A DNA stretch of 64,000 nt from assembly GCF_947623445.1 (NCBI RefSeq), contig NC_135248.1, positions 434,001 to 498,000 on the forward strand. The letters are read 5' to 3'. Of the stretch, positions 23,664 to 38,533 are shown in pieces. A program made the translations under genes and the position numbers. The notes below the pieces were generated by a model. The model made no database searches. It was given only the letters and a program-made list of their open reading frames with translations, and was not told the DNA's origin. Position 1 is the stretch's first letter. The number at the start of each line of letters is the position of its first letter. Source of the DNA: Clavelina lepadiformis (Eukaryota; Chordata; Ascidiacea; Aplousobranchia; Clavelinidae).

Positions 23664-25711
23664 GACTTTATCGATGTCTTCTCAGAGGTTAATGTTTTTG
23701 CACAAGAATAGCAGCAGCAGCAGCAGCAGTAGTAGTAATAAATAAATAAATATGTCACAAGTCACGTAAAATATTTCTCTAAAAACAAAGCAGAGTTGAA
23801 GAAACATCTTTTCTGAAGTAAATCTTTGACCGAGTTCCCTCTCAGCAACCTGCTTGTGCTGACATCAGGGAGCTCTCGCTTCAAAACTACCTGCTCAGTC
23901 CTTTATATAGAGTAGGCCCTCTCTCTCTCTCACTCTCTGAAATGTTTGTGTCTGTTTGAAGACAGATCAAATGTTGCAACACCTCACATTAAATAGTAAG
24001 TTATAATTGCAACTGACACACCTATATCAAGGAAAAGTACAACTGCTGGCCGCTTACTACAGCTCCATCTAGATTGCTGAGTCAAATTTCAAAACAAAGA
24101 AAGCTTCCCACAACACATCAAGACAAAGGTTCAAGCCATTAACAAAGTTGAAATGAGTCTCATTGTTCCAGCAATTCATGAAAATGTTGTTTTCAGTGGA
24201 AGTCCCACCATAACAATGATGTAAACAAGAAACAAAAGTAAGGAGAAATGAGTTATTATTGTTACAACATGGTGCTAGAAATCCCCATTAGACCACCAGC
24301 AAGACATTTGCATAAAAAATAGCATAATCTATATCAGCATTGACAAGTTTCTATTCCACAAGACATGATACCAATCAATTGCAACAATACAAAAGTTTGT
24401 GAATGGTCATTTTATACCAATCTACAGTGGACACAGGATAGTGTGGTATCATATTTCACTCATAATTGCAGACATCAATGGAAGTCAAGAGGTCACAGCT
24501 TGGAGTATTCCACGGTTTCTGCCACAGGCCCACTTTGACTCACAACTTTATCAAATTTTACTTTACTTAAAATGCAAAAAATTGCTGAAATAATAATCAG
24601 TTGGACTCATCTACATCATCACAATACTTTCCTCAGCCAGAGGATAAACATTACCATACCGTACCATCTTCCAGGCTAGGCCTGGGTTAAAATTAGGTTA
24701 AATCATAAAATACCAACCAGGCTAAGCAAGCATGGATAGATCTGTGCTTGAGAGATATAATTAATTCCAGAATTATCCACCTGGCCTACACAGTCTGGCT
24801 ATGTTGTATGGAAATGATATACACATATTTATACATACTGCTACTTTGTAAGGCACTTGCTACAGGCCTACCTTAGTTACAACTTATACAAGGAAGGGTG
24901 TAGGCCTATAGCCGCAGATCAACTTCACAGATGCAGAAAAAGTTGAAGGATCACTTCCGGATACATTATGTAAGAACATCCGCTACATCACGAACGCGCC
25001 ATTCAAAGATTCCGAGCCATTCAAATGCACAATAGGATTCCAACCTAGAGGCCTAATCATAATCAGCGATATTCATCGAACGTTCTGGTCGCAGCAAAGT
25101 TGATTCTTTGTTAATAAGCAACTTTCGTCGCTCGTGATTCACACTTCACACAGGTTGTCTGGTTCAACGGAGCGTGTTACGTCATAACAACCCGGGCGAC
25201 CAAAAATAGTTACAGAACCAAAACTTGATAATTTGCGCAATAAGCGCCATATTGAAAGCAACGTGTGTTTGCTGAAGTAGGTATATTTGGAAATATCACG
25301 TGAAGTCGCGGCCACACGCTATTTTGATGAGTCTTTATCTTTTTAACATGATACAACACAAAACTTCTTCGCAGGGAATAACAACAAAACACAAACATCT
25401 GCCCGATACAGCTTTGTCTTTCGCCTATGACATAAGAACGCTTGATGACGTCGCTATGCGATCCTAGAATGATAGTCGGTGTTGATTGCGCAGGACACTG
25501 TAGGCCTATATTTGAGTGACAATTCTTATTTCCTAATTTCACCACCGTTTGGTTTTTGTTTAAAGGGTCGATGTCGCAATAATTGTTTTTATCATGCTTG
25601 ATTGGTCCTGCGTCACAATAAATTGGCGGGAAATCACTCAGACATTTACCAGCTGGGAGATTTTCGAGCACAATTAATTATCTTGCTGAGTTCAAATCAA
25701 ATGGGAAAAGT

Positions 25712-25876
25712 TTATTTTGGTAAAATGTTGCTAACGCGCATCAGCTGACTCGTTGCCGCAAACCCAGGTGAAGACGACACCGATTGCGCAATGCTGATTT
25801 GAAAATTCCCTGAGGCTAACCAAAACATGGCCAAAGTCCACAGGAAAAGAGGAACATAAACTGTAATGTGCTTCAT
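25712..25876 (-). CDS. Possible small secreted peptide, copy 2
   Basis: It is identical in layout to the 54-residue frame at 13099, with a signal-peptide-like N-terminus. It lies in the near-identical back half of unit 2, so its survival may only reflect the recent duplication. Confidence 0.2.
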   Translation of the reverse strand: MKHITVYVPLFLWTLAMFWLASGNFQISIAQSVSSSPGFAATSQLMRVSNILPK

Positions 25877-27779
25877 GTCTTGACAAATTATTGTGTTACA
25901 AAGAAACGAAAGAAACGAACACGATTGTCTAACTAAAACATTTCCAGAACTTTTTAAGCAAATAATCACTTATTATGACGCAACATTTTCAGCAAAATCA
26001 ACCCACACGACAACATCACAAAATAAAAACATGTCAAAATACTACAAACATACTGATGGTAATTTTGCTTCGACCTAATTGTAGCGCAGGGGCTGTGGTC
26101 TCGCATTGCATTGTGGGAGAGGTGACTTACGTTTGACGAGCATAAACCTACTTGAAATTAAATTCCCTTTGTCGCTCTTTCAAACCCAGACATACTCTAA
26201 CTACCCTAGTGTGACGTCACTATTGTCGATTAATGGTGCAACATCTAGTTGATGACGTCATTCAAAGCTATTATCTTGTTGAGACTTGTCTAAAAAACGG
26301 AGACGAAATAAACAAAAAGATTTTTGAAATCAGAAGACTGGTGACGAATTGCAGCGGAAACCCGCTTGAGTGATGTCATGAAGATGAATGAAACACATCA
26401 TGAACCGCAGAAGCGCGGCAAAAATACGGCGCCAGAGAACGAACGAACGAATATGAACTCGTATTTATTACGCAGATGTTTCAGATTTCTCTGTAATCAT
26501 TCCCGGCAGAAACGACTATAAAATAGTAGAACTGCAATTTCAAACTCTGACCATGACAAACGTATGATTATTAAGAACAAAAGCGAGATATAAGGACAAT
26601 GTCGAATGCATCAACTCTAGCTCAAAAGCTTCAACGACAACAGATAACTTTTCCAGGATCTTTAGCTCTGCTGCTGGGTTTTGCAACAAATAGAAGCCTC
26701 AATCGCTGCAGATTTATCTATACCTGATCTAAAACTTTTTCAACAAAATTTTGCGTTAAATTAAATGTTGCCACAGATGTGTCACAAAAACCTGGCTTAA
26801 AATGGCACAAATAGCGACGCTGTAATGTTGAAATCGAATGTGTAAAGGCTGGTGTTTATTGAAGTACGGAGCTGAACTTGTCGGATTTTGCGACGTACAA
26901 ATCTTTATTAAAAAAATTTTTGTACAATTACTGACGAAGCTTTTTTGTGTCAGCAGAAATTTCTTCTAAAACGTACAACAGGGTGGCGCAATTGCCAACT
27001 GAAATCAACACAGGAAATCTGACTTTCCTTCACTTACATTGCCAAGTAAACGCACGAGGTGGTGTTCTCGTATGGCGTCACAATCTCAAGTGTACGTGTC
27101 AGAATGACCATTAAATTTCCAAGTTCCAACCTACTTGTGGTGATAAATTGTACGTCACAAGGATTTTTCAAAATCTTTTCATTACTTTGTTATTCAATTA
27201 ACTGTGGTTCTTATCTAAGCTCGATATTGTGTCAGATGCTGTCATCTTTGCTTTGTAAAAATGCGACAAAATACTCGCGGATCTGAAAACAACTTCCGCT
27301 CGCACAGACACCAACAGCGCGTCGGTCGCGTCCGCGAATGCTTTGCTGGCACCAAAAAGGATCGACCGAGACATTCATTTATTCATTTTATTTTTCATCT
27401 TCAATGTAGAGAACGAAAACATTATGCTGACGCAAGTGGTCCCAAACATGTTGGTAGTTATCGACATTTTCCACAAATTGGACGGGCAAATGTGATAAGG
27501 CCTCGAGGGCAAAAACGTGCATTACGGACCAATAAGAGAATGTAAAAAAGTTATTAGCGTCAGCACGGCCACCAAACCCAAATTCGAAGTGTCGAAGTTT
27601 TTATTAATTTAGAAGCTCTGTAAGAAAATTATTTGTAAATAATAAATAAAAATTTGTGTCAACGCAAAAGACTGAATACCAAGTTACTACAGAAGCTTCA
27701 GTCCCAAGTTTCGTTCAAAAATCAATGTAAATTTTTGTCTTTCCTACTGTAAATGAACCTATATATAGACTGCTATAAG

Positions 27780-28125
27780 CAGGGTTGCCATCAGTCTCAA
27801 CTCAAAAATAAGGACGACTAGAAAATGAACAAGGAATACCACCTTAAACAGTGTACAACAAGAGAAAGCAACCAATGTTCCTAAAAAAAAAAAAAACAAG
27901 ACACTATCTGCATGTTCATAATTTTGGTATCTCTTTGGTACAAAATGGTATCGTAAGGTGACAAAATGCCCAAAATAAGGACAAAAGTGCCCACCTCCGC
28001 CTTAAAAATAAGGACGCAAGTGAAAATAAGGACATTTCTTAGAAATAACGACAAACATATTTTCTAAGACACGGACCTTTAAAATAAGGACAAATCTTAG
28101 AAATATGGACGGTATGGCAACCCTG
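27780..28125. mobile_element. hAT-type MITE, 346 bp, copy in unit 2
   Basis: This is the same element, with the same ends and flanking GCTATAAG duplication, exactly 12,613 bp from the unit 1 copy. It was copied by the segmental duplication rather than by a second insertion. Confidence 0.9.
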
Positions 28126-28461
28126 GCTATAAGGCTGTTATTTTAGAAAAGAAGTACATAGACATCCTATATAGTATTACTGACTGTGCTTGAATCAAAT
28201 GCCACAAGTTGTCGCACTTCACTATTCTTTATTCCGTAACAATAAACAGCGCCACCGAATGGAGCATTATTAACATGAGTACTGTTGACAACATGACGTC
28301 ATATCTAACAAACATTTAAAAAGCAAGGTTTAGAAAACGACGTCATTACAAGTTAGTTATGACGTCACGCAATTGTTTATTCAGAGAGCACGGAATGCAT
28401 TGGAAGTGAAGATTGAGAGGAAAAGCAGCAAACGAGGTATCGCGGTTGATATAGTTGATAT

Positions 28462-28755
28462 AAAGGTGGCTTATGGCCGTGGATTAAGTTGAAGCGGCTT
28501 ATGGCCGTGAATTGGGCTAGAATGGCTTACGGCCGGGATCGAACCTGGAACCTCTAGCACCGAGTGCAGTGTCGAAGAACGCGAGCTACGAAGTGGCAAC
28601 AGCAAACAACAACAATTTAACGCATTTAAACAAGCATTAGATGTAGATTCTTGAAAAATGAAATGCAACAGATAGGGATTCGAACCCGAGACCTATCGCA
28701 CCAAATGAATTGCCATTATGCTCGAGCTAATCAACTGTATTTGCCAATAAAGTTA
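28462..28755 (-). repeat. Dimeric tRNA-derived SINE, copy 3
   Basis: It is nearly identical to the element at 15849 and marks the junction between units 2 and 3. Confidence 0.6.
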
Positions 28756-29668
28756 AAAAGATATATAACCATCATGTCCATGTAGCAAAAAAGTGGTAAA
28801 TCTCACTTGCTTTCAAAAAATCGAGCTCATTCTCGATATAAAGCGCGCAAGACCAAACCCCGGGGCTGGCGCTGCCCAGAAGACTCAACTGTTTCGGCGC
28901 GACATATTTCAAAGTGGTTCAATATTTGCCCCGGAAGTTGCTACGAGTTGGAAAGTTTGAAAACTCTTGTTTGTGGAAATGAGAGAAAATAGTTGCATTC
29001 CACTTAAATTTTGATTTACAATGTTTGAAGTAAATATTCTGGAAGAATAAATTTGCTTTTTAACTTTAAAGGCAGAGCTGCCTATAACGTCACGAAGAAC
29101 TTCTTAATAATTTATTGCTTGTTTAGAAGCTCCAATGTGAGGTGACAAATTGTAAATGCTTCAACATAATTTTGCTGAGATGATCTAAGAAAGAGAAATA
29201 CGTCACACCTGGTCAACAGCACATCGTATTTAACCAGTTGGAGGGCGCTAAAGATCCCGATCCCAGCATTCAACGAGATTATTGCGCAACAATTGGATCC
29301 GAAACAAACCCTGACTTTCTTTTGTAAAATATCCACACAGACATCACATTACACCTTGATTTCATCAAGAACAGTGCACCGTGGTACAATTACGTCATAA
29401 TCGTGGATTGAACTTATAAACACGTGACAAAACATAAAAAAGTTCAAACTACGTCACAGGATTCTCATTACATGAAATTTCGCGGCGGAATCTGCGTAAG
29501 ATGACGTAATAAATGAAGCTTATAAAAACTTGGCGAAATAGACAAAGTTTTGTAAAACGAGACAAAAACTAATACAAAGGTAGGAATAAAAAATCTAAAA
29601 ACAGCTGAAAATATACAAATTATTGATATGATTCGACGAAGCAGCAGATTCAATGGATCAGTAAAAGC

Positions 29669-32600
29669 TTAGATTGGGGTCTCGTAGTAAAACTTCTTCA
29701 CGCTCAACCCCGCCACGCTCAAATCTTCGGAAGACGCAAGGATCTGTGACGTATTAGGCGGCAGGCTTCTTCTATCCGAGTTTCTTCCCTTGGCGAATAG
29801 GTGAGTCATGTTGCTAGGTTCCGTGTCCGACTTGTGCATTCGGCGAACGGCGTCAGCTGAGTTGCTGTACGGGGGATTCACCTGAAGGCTGCTTTTCCTG
29901 GGGCCGCCAGGAATTGCCCAGGGCTGGCTCGATAGACGATTGCTGTTGTCGATTGCTGATCGCTTTCCCATTACGTCATCGGGTTTCTGGGGGTTGACGT
30001 GCTCGGGTTGATGGGGATCTCCCGTGTTGTAGCCAGGGGAAAAGGAGAGACGTTGGTCCCCACTGCAAAAAGCAGCAAGCGGTAAATGAATTATATAAAC
30101 TGTGTCCGCCAGATGGCGGGTTGAGCAGACAACAAACAAATAATTTAATGACATCAAGAAACTCGACTAAGACAGGAGAGTGTGCGCCACATGACGTCAA
30201 CAATCGGTTTCTGGGCGTATTACAATCCCTTATGACGTAACAATAACTCACCCGGCGTTAGGTGATGCGTAACTTTGCCTGGATGCCAAATATGACGGAG
30301 ACTCCACCTGATTATGACATCATAATTAATTACACTGGTCAACACGATTTTTGTTGCAGATTGTGTTTGGGTCTTTTTTACCTAATTTGGGGGCGCTGAA
30401 TCCGAATCTGGCGTTATTTTGTTTCTATCACATCACGTTTTTGAGATAATATATAATTTATATATGTTCATTATGAAATAATACTGCAAATCAGAGACCG
30501 CCTTGAAATGTAGAAGTTGTTTTAATCAGAACTGCTGGAACGTTTAATCATGCAAAACACGAACACAAAGCCTCGTGTTCAGTTAAAAAACATCACTAGA
30601 AATTGACCGTTGAACATTCAATGTAATGCCACAATCTTTAAGAACTCGAAAATTTTCGTTTTAATGGCTTTCGTTTGTGGGTAGTAGTGTAAATTTATCT
30701 CTTCAAATTCCAGCAGTAATCTGCCATCATGTGGCAATCCCATCGGCCCTGGTAGCGCTCTTCCATAACTCTAATATATTGGTGGAAGCGCTCACCTTGT
30801 TCTTCACTGACGTCCCCAAGGTTTTCAGGAAAGTAATCTGAATGATTTTTCAGAAAATGTAGCTTTATGCTCATATTGCATTTCATCTCTTGCATGCTGG
30901 ACAACATTTCTTTTACGAGGTCTCGATAGTTCTCTGCCTTTCTGTTGCCAAAGAAGTTACTAACAACTAAAGAAAAAGCATTCCATGCCCTTGCTTCTAA
31001 TGTGTTCATTGATGCTGCAAAATTTGCATCTCTGAGCAACTGCCTTATTTGTGGGCCGTTAAAAACTCTTCACTAAGACTTCACTAAAACTATTTTTTTT
31101 CTTCACTAAGACTTGGGAAGGCTTGGCATATGTACTTAAAGCAATCTCCACTGTGACCAAGGGCTTTAACATACTGTTTCATTGCGCCAAGTTTGATGTG
31201 AAGTGGCAGCAGGATGATCTTCTTGGTATCCACTAACGGGTTATGAATGATATTTTTTTCTCCAGGTGTTAAACTGCTCCTTTCTGGCTACTTATCTTTT
31301 ATCCAATGCTCATCTTTGGCTCTGCTATCCCAGTAGCAGAGAAAACAAGGGTATTTGGTGTAACCACCTTGCTGTCCTAACAGAAGGTTCATTATTTTTA
31401 TGTCTACACACAATCCCCAGCCATGATCACTGTACTTCAGTGTTTCCAGCACATTCTTAATGTTTTCATACGTCTCTTTGAGTGTCACAGAATGTCCTAC
31501 TGGAATCGATGCATATTTATTTCCATTGTGAAGTAACACGCATTTCAGGCTTCGTTTTGAGCTGTCAATAAACAGTCTCCACTCATCTGGTTGATATTTG
31601 GCTATTCCTAATTGCAAAAGAAGACCTTCAATATCATGGCAATAAACCAAAGATCTTTTAGAAGAAAAATAGTTCAGAAATAGCTTTTCTCGATTCCGAT
31701 AAAACGTGACAGATCATTCAAGCTGGAGAAGGTTTTTTTCCTGGAGCCGTGAAGCTAGCAGTTCTGAGGCCTGTTTGGAAAGATTTAAATCACGGATTAA
31801 ATCGTTCAGTTCCGACTGATTGAACAATAAGGGTTGCTCAGAAAAGGAGCTCAAGGGTTGAAAATCTAAATCTGAAACTTCTTTATCAGTTTGTGAAGAA
31901 TCAGAGGATAATCTAAGCTCTTCTTCACTACTTTCGGGCAGATGAGTAAAGGTAGGCACAGGTATTTCGTCACTGTGTGCAATAGGACGCAGAGCAGAGG
32001 CAAGATTTGGATATTGCAGCTTGTGCTTGTTCCTCTTGTTGTAACCTTTCACACTGACACGACAAAAGTAGCAATCATTGAGATGATTTTTTTGTTCTGG
32101 CCAGATCATTGGTATACCAAACTTCAGATGTTTGTCCTTGCCCTGAGACCAAGATCTCAAACTCTCCACGCAACTTCTGCATACTTTATGAGGGACCCAA
32201 CTTTTATCTTGGTCCCCTAACTTCACCTTAAAGTAAGCGAAATAAGACCTTTTCACAAAATTGGTAATTTCATGTCGTTGGGAAGAGACAGTGAAGCAAC
32301 CACAAATATAGCAAAAAATATTGGGGTCATTGGCGCATGTACGCTTTTTGACAGCTGACATAGTATTTAATACAATCCAAAATTACAACTCAATAACACA
32401 AACTGACTCCATAAAGTCAATGAAAGTATACTGCGAAAATTACACCCTGTCTTTCGTTTGGTTTCAAGTTAGTTTCAAGTTTCAAGTTCAGAGTAAGCAG
32501 AATTAGCACGATAAGCACATTAAGCATGATAAGCAGATTAAGCATGATAAGCACAATAAGCAGTTTGGTTCTTTGGATAATCAGACATCCTGTGTCTTTT

Positions 32601-35600
32601 AATGTTTCAAAACAAGCTTATATGACCACACATTTGGGTTATTTGCCAAAGCGCATAATTTTATTTTACCTTGTACAAACAATATTATGTTTATCGTTTA
32701 CAATGTTTATGTTTTACTAAAGAGCAAGGTGCTGTCATAAAAAGCATTTATAAAGCCGATTAAGTCTGCAGGGCAGATGTATAAAGATAAAGATGGTAAC
32801 TAAGTAATGAACTACCAAAGAAAAATGAATGCGTCCACATATATTTTCGAAATTCGAAAAGAGGTCCGTGATTGAAAAAGATTGAGAACCATTGGATTAA
32901 AGTTAACCGAAATCTCTGTCATTCAGTACTACAACAAAAACTTTCAGCCGAGGTTTCATCATAGGTGATTTCAATAACAATATTTGATCTGTTGCTGTTA
33001 TACGCTCACCGTACCGTCGCTAATGAAAGTCAAAATTTGATCATTTTATGAAATTGGGGAAAATGCGCAGCGAAAAAACCTGACGTGATAGAGCAATTCT
33101 GAGCTCAGAATTGGATTCAGCAACCAAAACTTATCCTAAATCAATCATCAAAGTTCATGCAACTAAAAATTGTTTTGTTTTTGTAGACCAGTGTTATTAA
33201 CGAGAAGCAAAAGTTAATAACGCCTCGATCTATCATTGTGACGTCAAACAAGAAATAAAGAGAAGGAAAGCATGAAGCCTATTTTAAAGGGAAATCCCCA
33301 TATGGGTACCTGTGGGGGGCGGGAAGCTTGGTTGGGTTTGGGGTGGAAGAACAACTCGGCGGTGAGTCGAGTTGGTATGGAGGGGATTGACTTCTTCTTG
33401 TTCCACGTTGGGTCGTCGGTGGCAGATTCAAAGTCATAAGCGACCAGTCTGTTCACCCTGGTCATCATCTAAACAGGCTACAAGTCAGCCGCCGCGTGTG
33501 ACGTCACAATGAAACTCAGCGAGCAACAATTACCTGCATGATCTCCATGTGAGCTCCGTACTTGCGCAGGGTGGCGCACAAATTCTGGATGAAGATTGAA
33601 CCGTTGTTTTCATTCCGCCACGAATAATATTCTGCAACAAAGCATGCACTCTGGCGTCAAAATGCTGATTATGACGTAATTACTATACCACGAACGAAAA
33701 CGAATGCTCTTAACCACCTGACACTGTCGAGTTCGCGATGAGGAAATCGGCCTCAACGGGGACCGACACGTAATCAGGTGCGCCATCTACCACGTCACCC
33801 ACAGGGGCACCTGCAGGCCCGTCCACTCTGTCAAAGCTGTTCGATGCCAGTCGTACCTGGACACCATCGTCACGTTTGTAGCCACGGCACGCCTGGAAGT
33901 GTCGGTGATTACAATTATATACAGAGACTCGTGTCACGCATCACTGCACACCAACCTGGATGAAGAATAACTTCGGCTTCCTTGCAAGACTCGGGCAGTT
34001 GTCGGGACTGAAGGGCCGCGTGAATTCCTTCAACTCCATCTTCGCATCTCGCGCGTACAGGACGTCATTATCGCCACCATGTGTCAGGATCGCACAGCCA
34101 AAGCAGTCGTAGTTTGAGTGGTCGGCTTCGGCCACTAAGAACATGGACATATTATAACAAACACGAATGCATTACAACAGCGAATGAGGAAGTTGCAAGC
34201 TTACCTCGCTTCAGCCAGCGCTGGATGAGTTGTTTGCCCGCGTCGTGAATGATGCGGACGTATTCGAAGCCGAGATTTTTCACCGTGTCTTCGATGTTCA
34301 TCGCATCCATGTCCGTGCCGAGTCGAACTTTCAACCTGAGCTTCGGGTCAAAGTTCTGAAAAACCGAATCAGATGAAGTTGCTTTCTATAAATCCACATA
34401 CAGGACCACAACACAGTGAATTTATGCATGTGGACAAGCTAGAACATGTGTTGGCACGAAAGGCGGACCAGGCTGAACTCTACTAGATAAGATGATGTGG
34501 AACCTTTTGGTTGAAGATGATGAAGCATCCTCTCTCCTGGTGCCTCATGTTGTACTGATACTCCGAATCGATCCTCTCAAGCAATCTAATCTCTGGAGGA
34601 TGTGCTCCTTGCATGGATACGTCTCCATCGCTTCCAACATCTGCATCCACCACGTCGTTCCTTGATCCTTCCTCTGGACCACACCTGAAACATAGATATC
34701 TCATAACATACCACCACAAGACAGCGAGTTGATATCTTTTAGCTGACACTCACATATAAAAGTGCTTGATTGACTCTGTGATGTCATCTTCTTTGTCATC
34801 CCGAGTATTTTGAAAAACATCATCAATTGTGACCTCATAATCTCTCTTCTCAGCTTTGCTGCAAATTAATTTTTGTAAATTAATTCCTGAAACATAGTCG
34901 GCACATTGATGAAAACCACAAGAGCAGTTTTGTTTATGTAACAATACAGTCGTGTTTACTCACCCAGGGTCAAAGTTCATGACGACGTTCCCCGCAGGTT
35001 CTATAGACGGAGTATCCTGGAACAGGACAGCTCCTGCGTGTACAAATGTGAAAATAGATTATTATTTATCAACCAAAACAAATTCTCGTGCAACTACCAC
35101 GTAGAGTTTCAAGAAGCAATTGAGCAATATAAGATCAAACAAAAGCAGAAATTGATGGATTGTGAAAAGCAAATAGAGTGTTAGATCGGTATAAGTTTCG
35201 TCATCCCCCTATTGAACGCAGCAAATGGGTCTTGCACCATCGGTAAATCGTTTGACTAATGAGTAAACATGAGAAGGTAAACACTGGCTCGCTTATTGTG
35301 AGGACACGACCCAGCAGAGAAAAACAAACACATCACAATTAAATGATTATGACAGAACATTACACCACAATTAAAAGCAAAAGATTGCAAAGCAACACAG
35401 AGCACTGCAGCAATTAATTAGTGGTTGCGCAATCGATTAATTTTACTGAAATAACATTAATGAAATAAAAGCAGCAAATTATTAAAGGAAGTTTCACGTT
35501 GCTGACAATCTATTTTTAGCATGGACGACACATATTGATACTGGGACTCAGCTTTACACATGGGCAATGTCACAAATGTGCAGTGAAGTTACAAATGGAC

Positions 35601-36279
35601 GCAATAATCAGACCACGCTGGTTAGAGAGAGTGGCTACAACTTAAACAACATAGTCTGAAGAAAGCTGAGCCCACTTGACCAAACAGCAAGTTATAAGAG
35701 CTCATTTGCCCGGCAACATTTCCATACAGGCAAGCAGCTAAATTACAATATGCCACCAACTTAAGCAATAAACATCATATTGCAAGCTTACTGAATGAAA
35801 AATCTTAACTTTAAACGTACCACAAGCATCATTACAACTATCTGCGCTGTTGCTAACATCACTGAAACAAATCATTTACAAGTAAATGAAAACATGTTGT
35901 GCCTTATCACAAAAAACACAGAATTGGTTTAGAAATCAAAGCGAAAATTGAACTTGTACCTGCTGGTAGTGAAGACGTGGAAGAAACTCGATCTTCCTGA
36001 TGTCGTTCGTCGATTCCGTCAAATGTGGGGTCTGCCATCGCACTTTCATAATCTTTGTCCTGCAAAAATTCAAAACTTCATAAAACACAAATCCTTCATT
36101 GTATGAAAAGAATTAAACGAACATTTCAAAGACGAAAACAGTCAGAAGTGTTGTGCAATTTAAGTTTGTGACTGTAAGCTACACATTTTGAAATGTGGTA
36201 AAATATTTTCGTAAAATATCTGCACAAGCACCTCATAGCTTACCTGGTTTGTACGATCAAATTCTGGGAAAATATCCAT
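29669..36279 (-). CDS. Caspase-3/7-like effector caspase, copy 3; transposon in tail intron
   Basis: The third paralogue has exons 36244-36279, 35960-36059, 34964-35033, 34754-34858, 34504-34684, 34205-34355, 33956-34134, 33718-33892, 33534-33631, 33310-33468, 30252-30307, 29669-30062. All exons stay open and in phase. Its p20, p10 and tail exons are almost identical to copy 2. The N-terminal exons and the upstream region, from about 34.75 kb on, differ more from both other copies, for example DYEVTIDD in place of DYVVTIDD. It carries the same transposon in the tail intron as copy 2. Promoter divergence could give this copy different expression; that is inference. Confidence 0.88.
30333..33193 (-). 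mobile_element. DNA transposon, 2,861 bp, inserted in caspase copy 3 intron
   Basis: It has the same element, ends and TTA duplication as at 17720, shifted by 12,613 bp. Only a few substitutions separate the two copies, so they arose by the tandem duplication and not by two insertions. Confidence 0.9.
30695..32361 (-). pseudogene. Broken transposase-like gene in the unit 3 transposon
   Basis: It shares both lesions of the unit 2 copy (the TGA after the first piece and the frameshift before the last). It has one more: a Trp codon after WIKDK has become TAG near 31288, shortening the middle piece to 120 codons. The shared lesions predate the duplication; the extra one came after it. Confidence 0.75.
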
Positions 36280-36325
36280 GACTTTATCGTTGTCTTCTCA
36301 GATGTTAATATTTTTGCACAAGAAT

Positions 36326-36359
<34 letters not shown>

Positions 36360-38359
36360 ATAAATAAATAAATATGTCACAGGTCACGTAAAATATTTCT
36401 CTAAAAACAAAGCAGAGTTGAAGAAACATCTGAAGTAAATCTTTGACCGAGTTCCCTCTCAGCAACCTGCTTGTGCTGACATCAGGTGACATCAGGGAGC
36501 TCTCACTTCAAAACTACCTGCTCAGTCCTTTATATAGAGTAGGCCCTCTCTCTCTCACTCTCTCTCTCACTCTCTGAAATGTTTGTGTCTGTTTGAAGAC
36601 AGATCAAATGTTGCAACACCTCACATTAAATAGTAAATTATAATTGCAACTGACACACCTATATCAAGGAAAAGTACAACTACTGGCCGCTTACTACAGC
36701 TTGATCTAGATTGCTGAGTCAAATTTCAAAACAAAGAAAGCTTCCCACAACACATGAAGACAAAGGGTCAAGCCATTAACAAAGTTGATATAAGTCTCAT
36801 TGTTCGAGCAATTCATGAAAATGTTGTTTTCAGTGGAAGTCCCACCATAACAATGACGTAAACAAGAAACAAAAGTAAGGAGAAAATGTTTGTTATTATT
36901 GTTACAACAAAGTGCTAGAAATCCCCACCAGACCACCAGCACGACATTTGCATAAAAAATAGCATAATCTATATCAGCATAGACAAGTTTCTATTCCATA
37001 AGCCATGATACCAATCAATTGCAACAATACAAAAGTTTGTGAATGGTCATTTTATAACAATCTACAGTGGACACAGGATAGTGTGGTATCATATTTCACT
37101 CATAATTGCAGACATCAATGGAAGTCAAAAGGTCACAGCTTGGAGTATTCCACGGTTTCTACCACAGGCTCACTTTGACTCACAACTTTATTAAATTTTA
37201 CTTTACTTAAAATGCAAAAAATTGCTGAAATAATAATCAGTTACACTCATCTACATCATCACAATACTTTCCTCAGCCAGAGGATAAACATTAACATACC
37301 GTACCATCTTCCAGGCTAGGCCTGGGTTAAAATTAGGTTAAATCATAAAATACCAACCAGGCTAAGCAAGCATGGATAGATCTGTGCTTGAGAGATATAA
37401 TAATAATTAATTCCAGAATTATCGACCTGGCCTACACAGTCTGGCTATGTTGTATGGAAATGATATACAAATATTTATACATACTGCTACTTTGTAAGGC
37501 ACTTGCTACAGGCCTACCTTACTTACAACTTATACAAGGAAGGGTGTAGGCCTATAGCCGCAGATCAACTCCACAGATGCAGAAAAAGTTGAAGGATCAC
37601 TTCCGGATACATTATATAAGAACATCCGCTACATCACGAACGCGCCATTCAAAGATTCCGAGCCATTCAAATGCACGATATGATTCTAGCCTATAGACCT
37701 AATCACAATCAGCGATATTCATCGAACGTTGTGGTCGCAGCAAAGTTGATTCTTTGTTAATAAGCAACTTTCGTCGCTCGTGATTCACACTTCACACAGG
37801 TTGTCTGGTTCAACGGAGCGTGTTACGTCATAACAACCCGGGCGACCAAAAATAGTTACAGAACCAAAACTTGATAATTTGCGCAATAAGCGCCTTGTTG
37901 AAAGCAACGTGTGTTTGCTGAAGTAGGTATATTTGGAAATATCACGTGAAGTCGCGGCCACACGCTATTTTGATGAGTCTTTATCTTTTTAACATTATAC
38001 AACACAAAACTTCTTCGCAGGGAATAATAAAGCAACAAAACACAGACATCTGCCTGATATAGCTTTGTCTTTCGCGTATGACATCAGAATGTTTCATGAC
38101 GTCGCAATGTGATCCTAAAATGATAATCGGTGTTGATTGCGTACGACACAGTAGGCCTATATTTGAGTAACAATTCTTATTTCCTAATTTCACCACCGTC
38201 TAGTTTTTTGTTTGAAGGGTCGATGTCGCAATAATTGTTTTTATCATGCTTGATTGGTTCTACGTCACAATAATTTGGCGGGAAATCGCTCCGACATTTA
38301 CCAGCTGGGAGATTTTCGAGCACAGTTATCTTGCTGAGTTCAAATCAAATGGGAAAAGT

Positions 38360-38533
38360 TTATTTTGGTAAAATGTTGCCAACGCGCATCAGCTGACTCG
38401 TTGCCGCGGACCTTGGTGAAGACGACACCGGAAAATCGACACAGATTGCGCAATGCTGATTTGAAAATTTCCTGAGGCTAATCAGAACATGGCCAAAGTC
38501 CACAGGAAAAGAGGAACATAAACTGTAATGTGC
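38360..38533 (-). pseudogene. Broken counterpart of the small secreted-peptide frame in unit 3
   Basis: The region matching 13099-13263 keeps the MKHITVYVPLFLWTL start, but the Trp codon in the hydrophobic core has become TGA (TGG to TGA on the minus strand). An indel follows in the mature part. Either the peptide was lost here or it was never real. Confidence 0.25.

Larger units (their letters stand above)
15849..28461. repeat. Tandem duplication unit 2 (12.6 kb)
   Basis: The second copy holds caspase copy 2, the 2,861-bp transposon and the MITE. The front half, to roughly 22.1-22.9 kb, is nearly identical to unit 3, and the back half to unit 1. The spacing between matching points in units 2 and 3 is 12,613 bp over most of their front halves. 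This mosaic suggests one unequal exchange that duplicated a back-half/front-half segment. Confidence 0.92.

Noticed and set aside
36298-36492. Frame with a run of leucines upstream of caspase copy 3
   Set aside because: It is a translation of the AGC/AGT microsatellite on the opposite strand.
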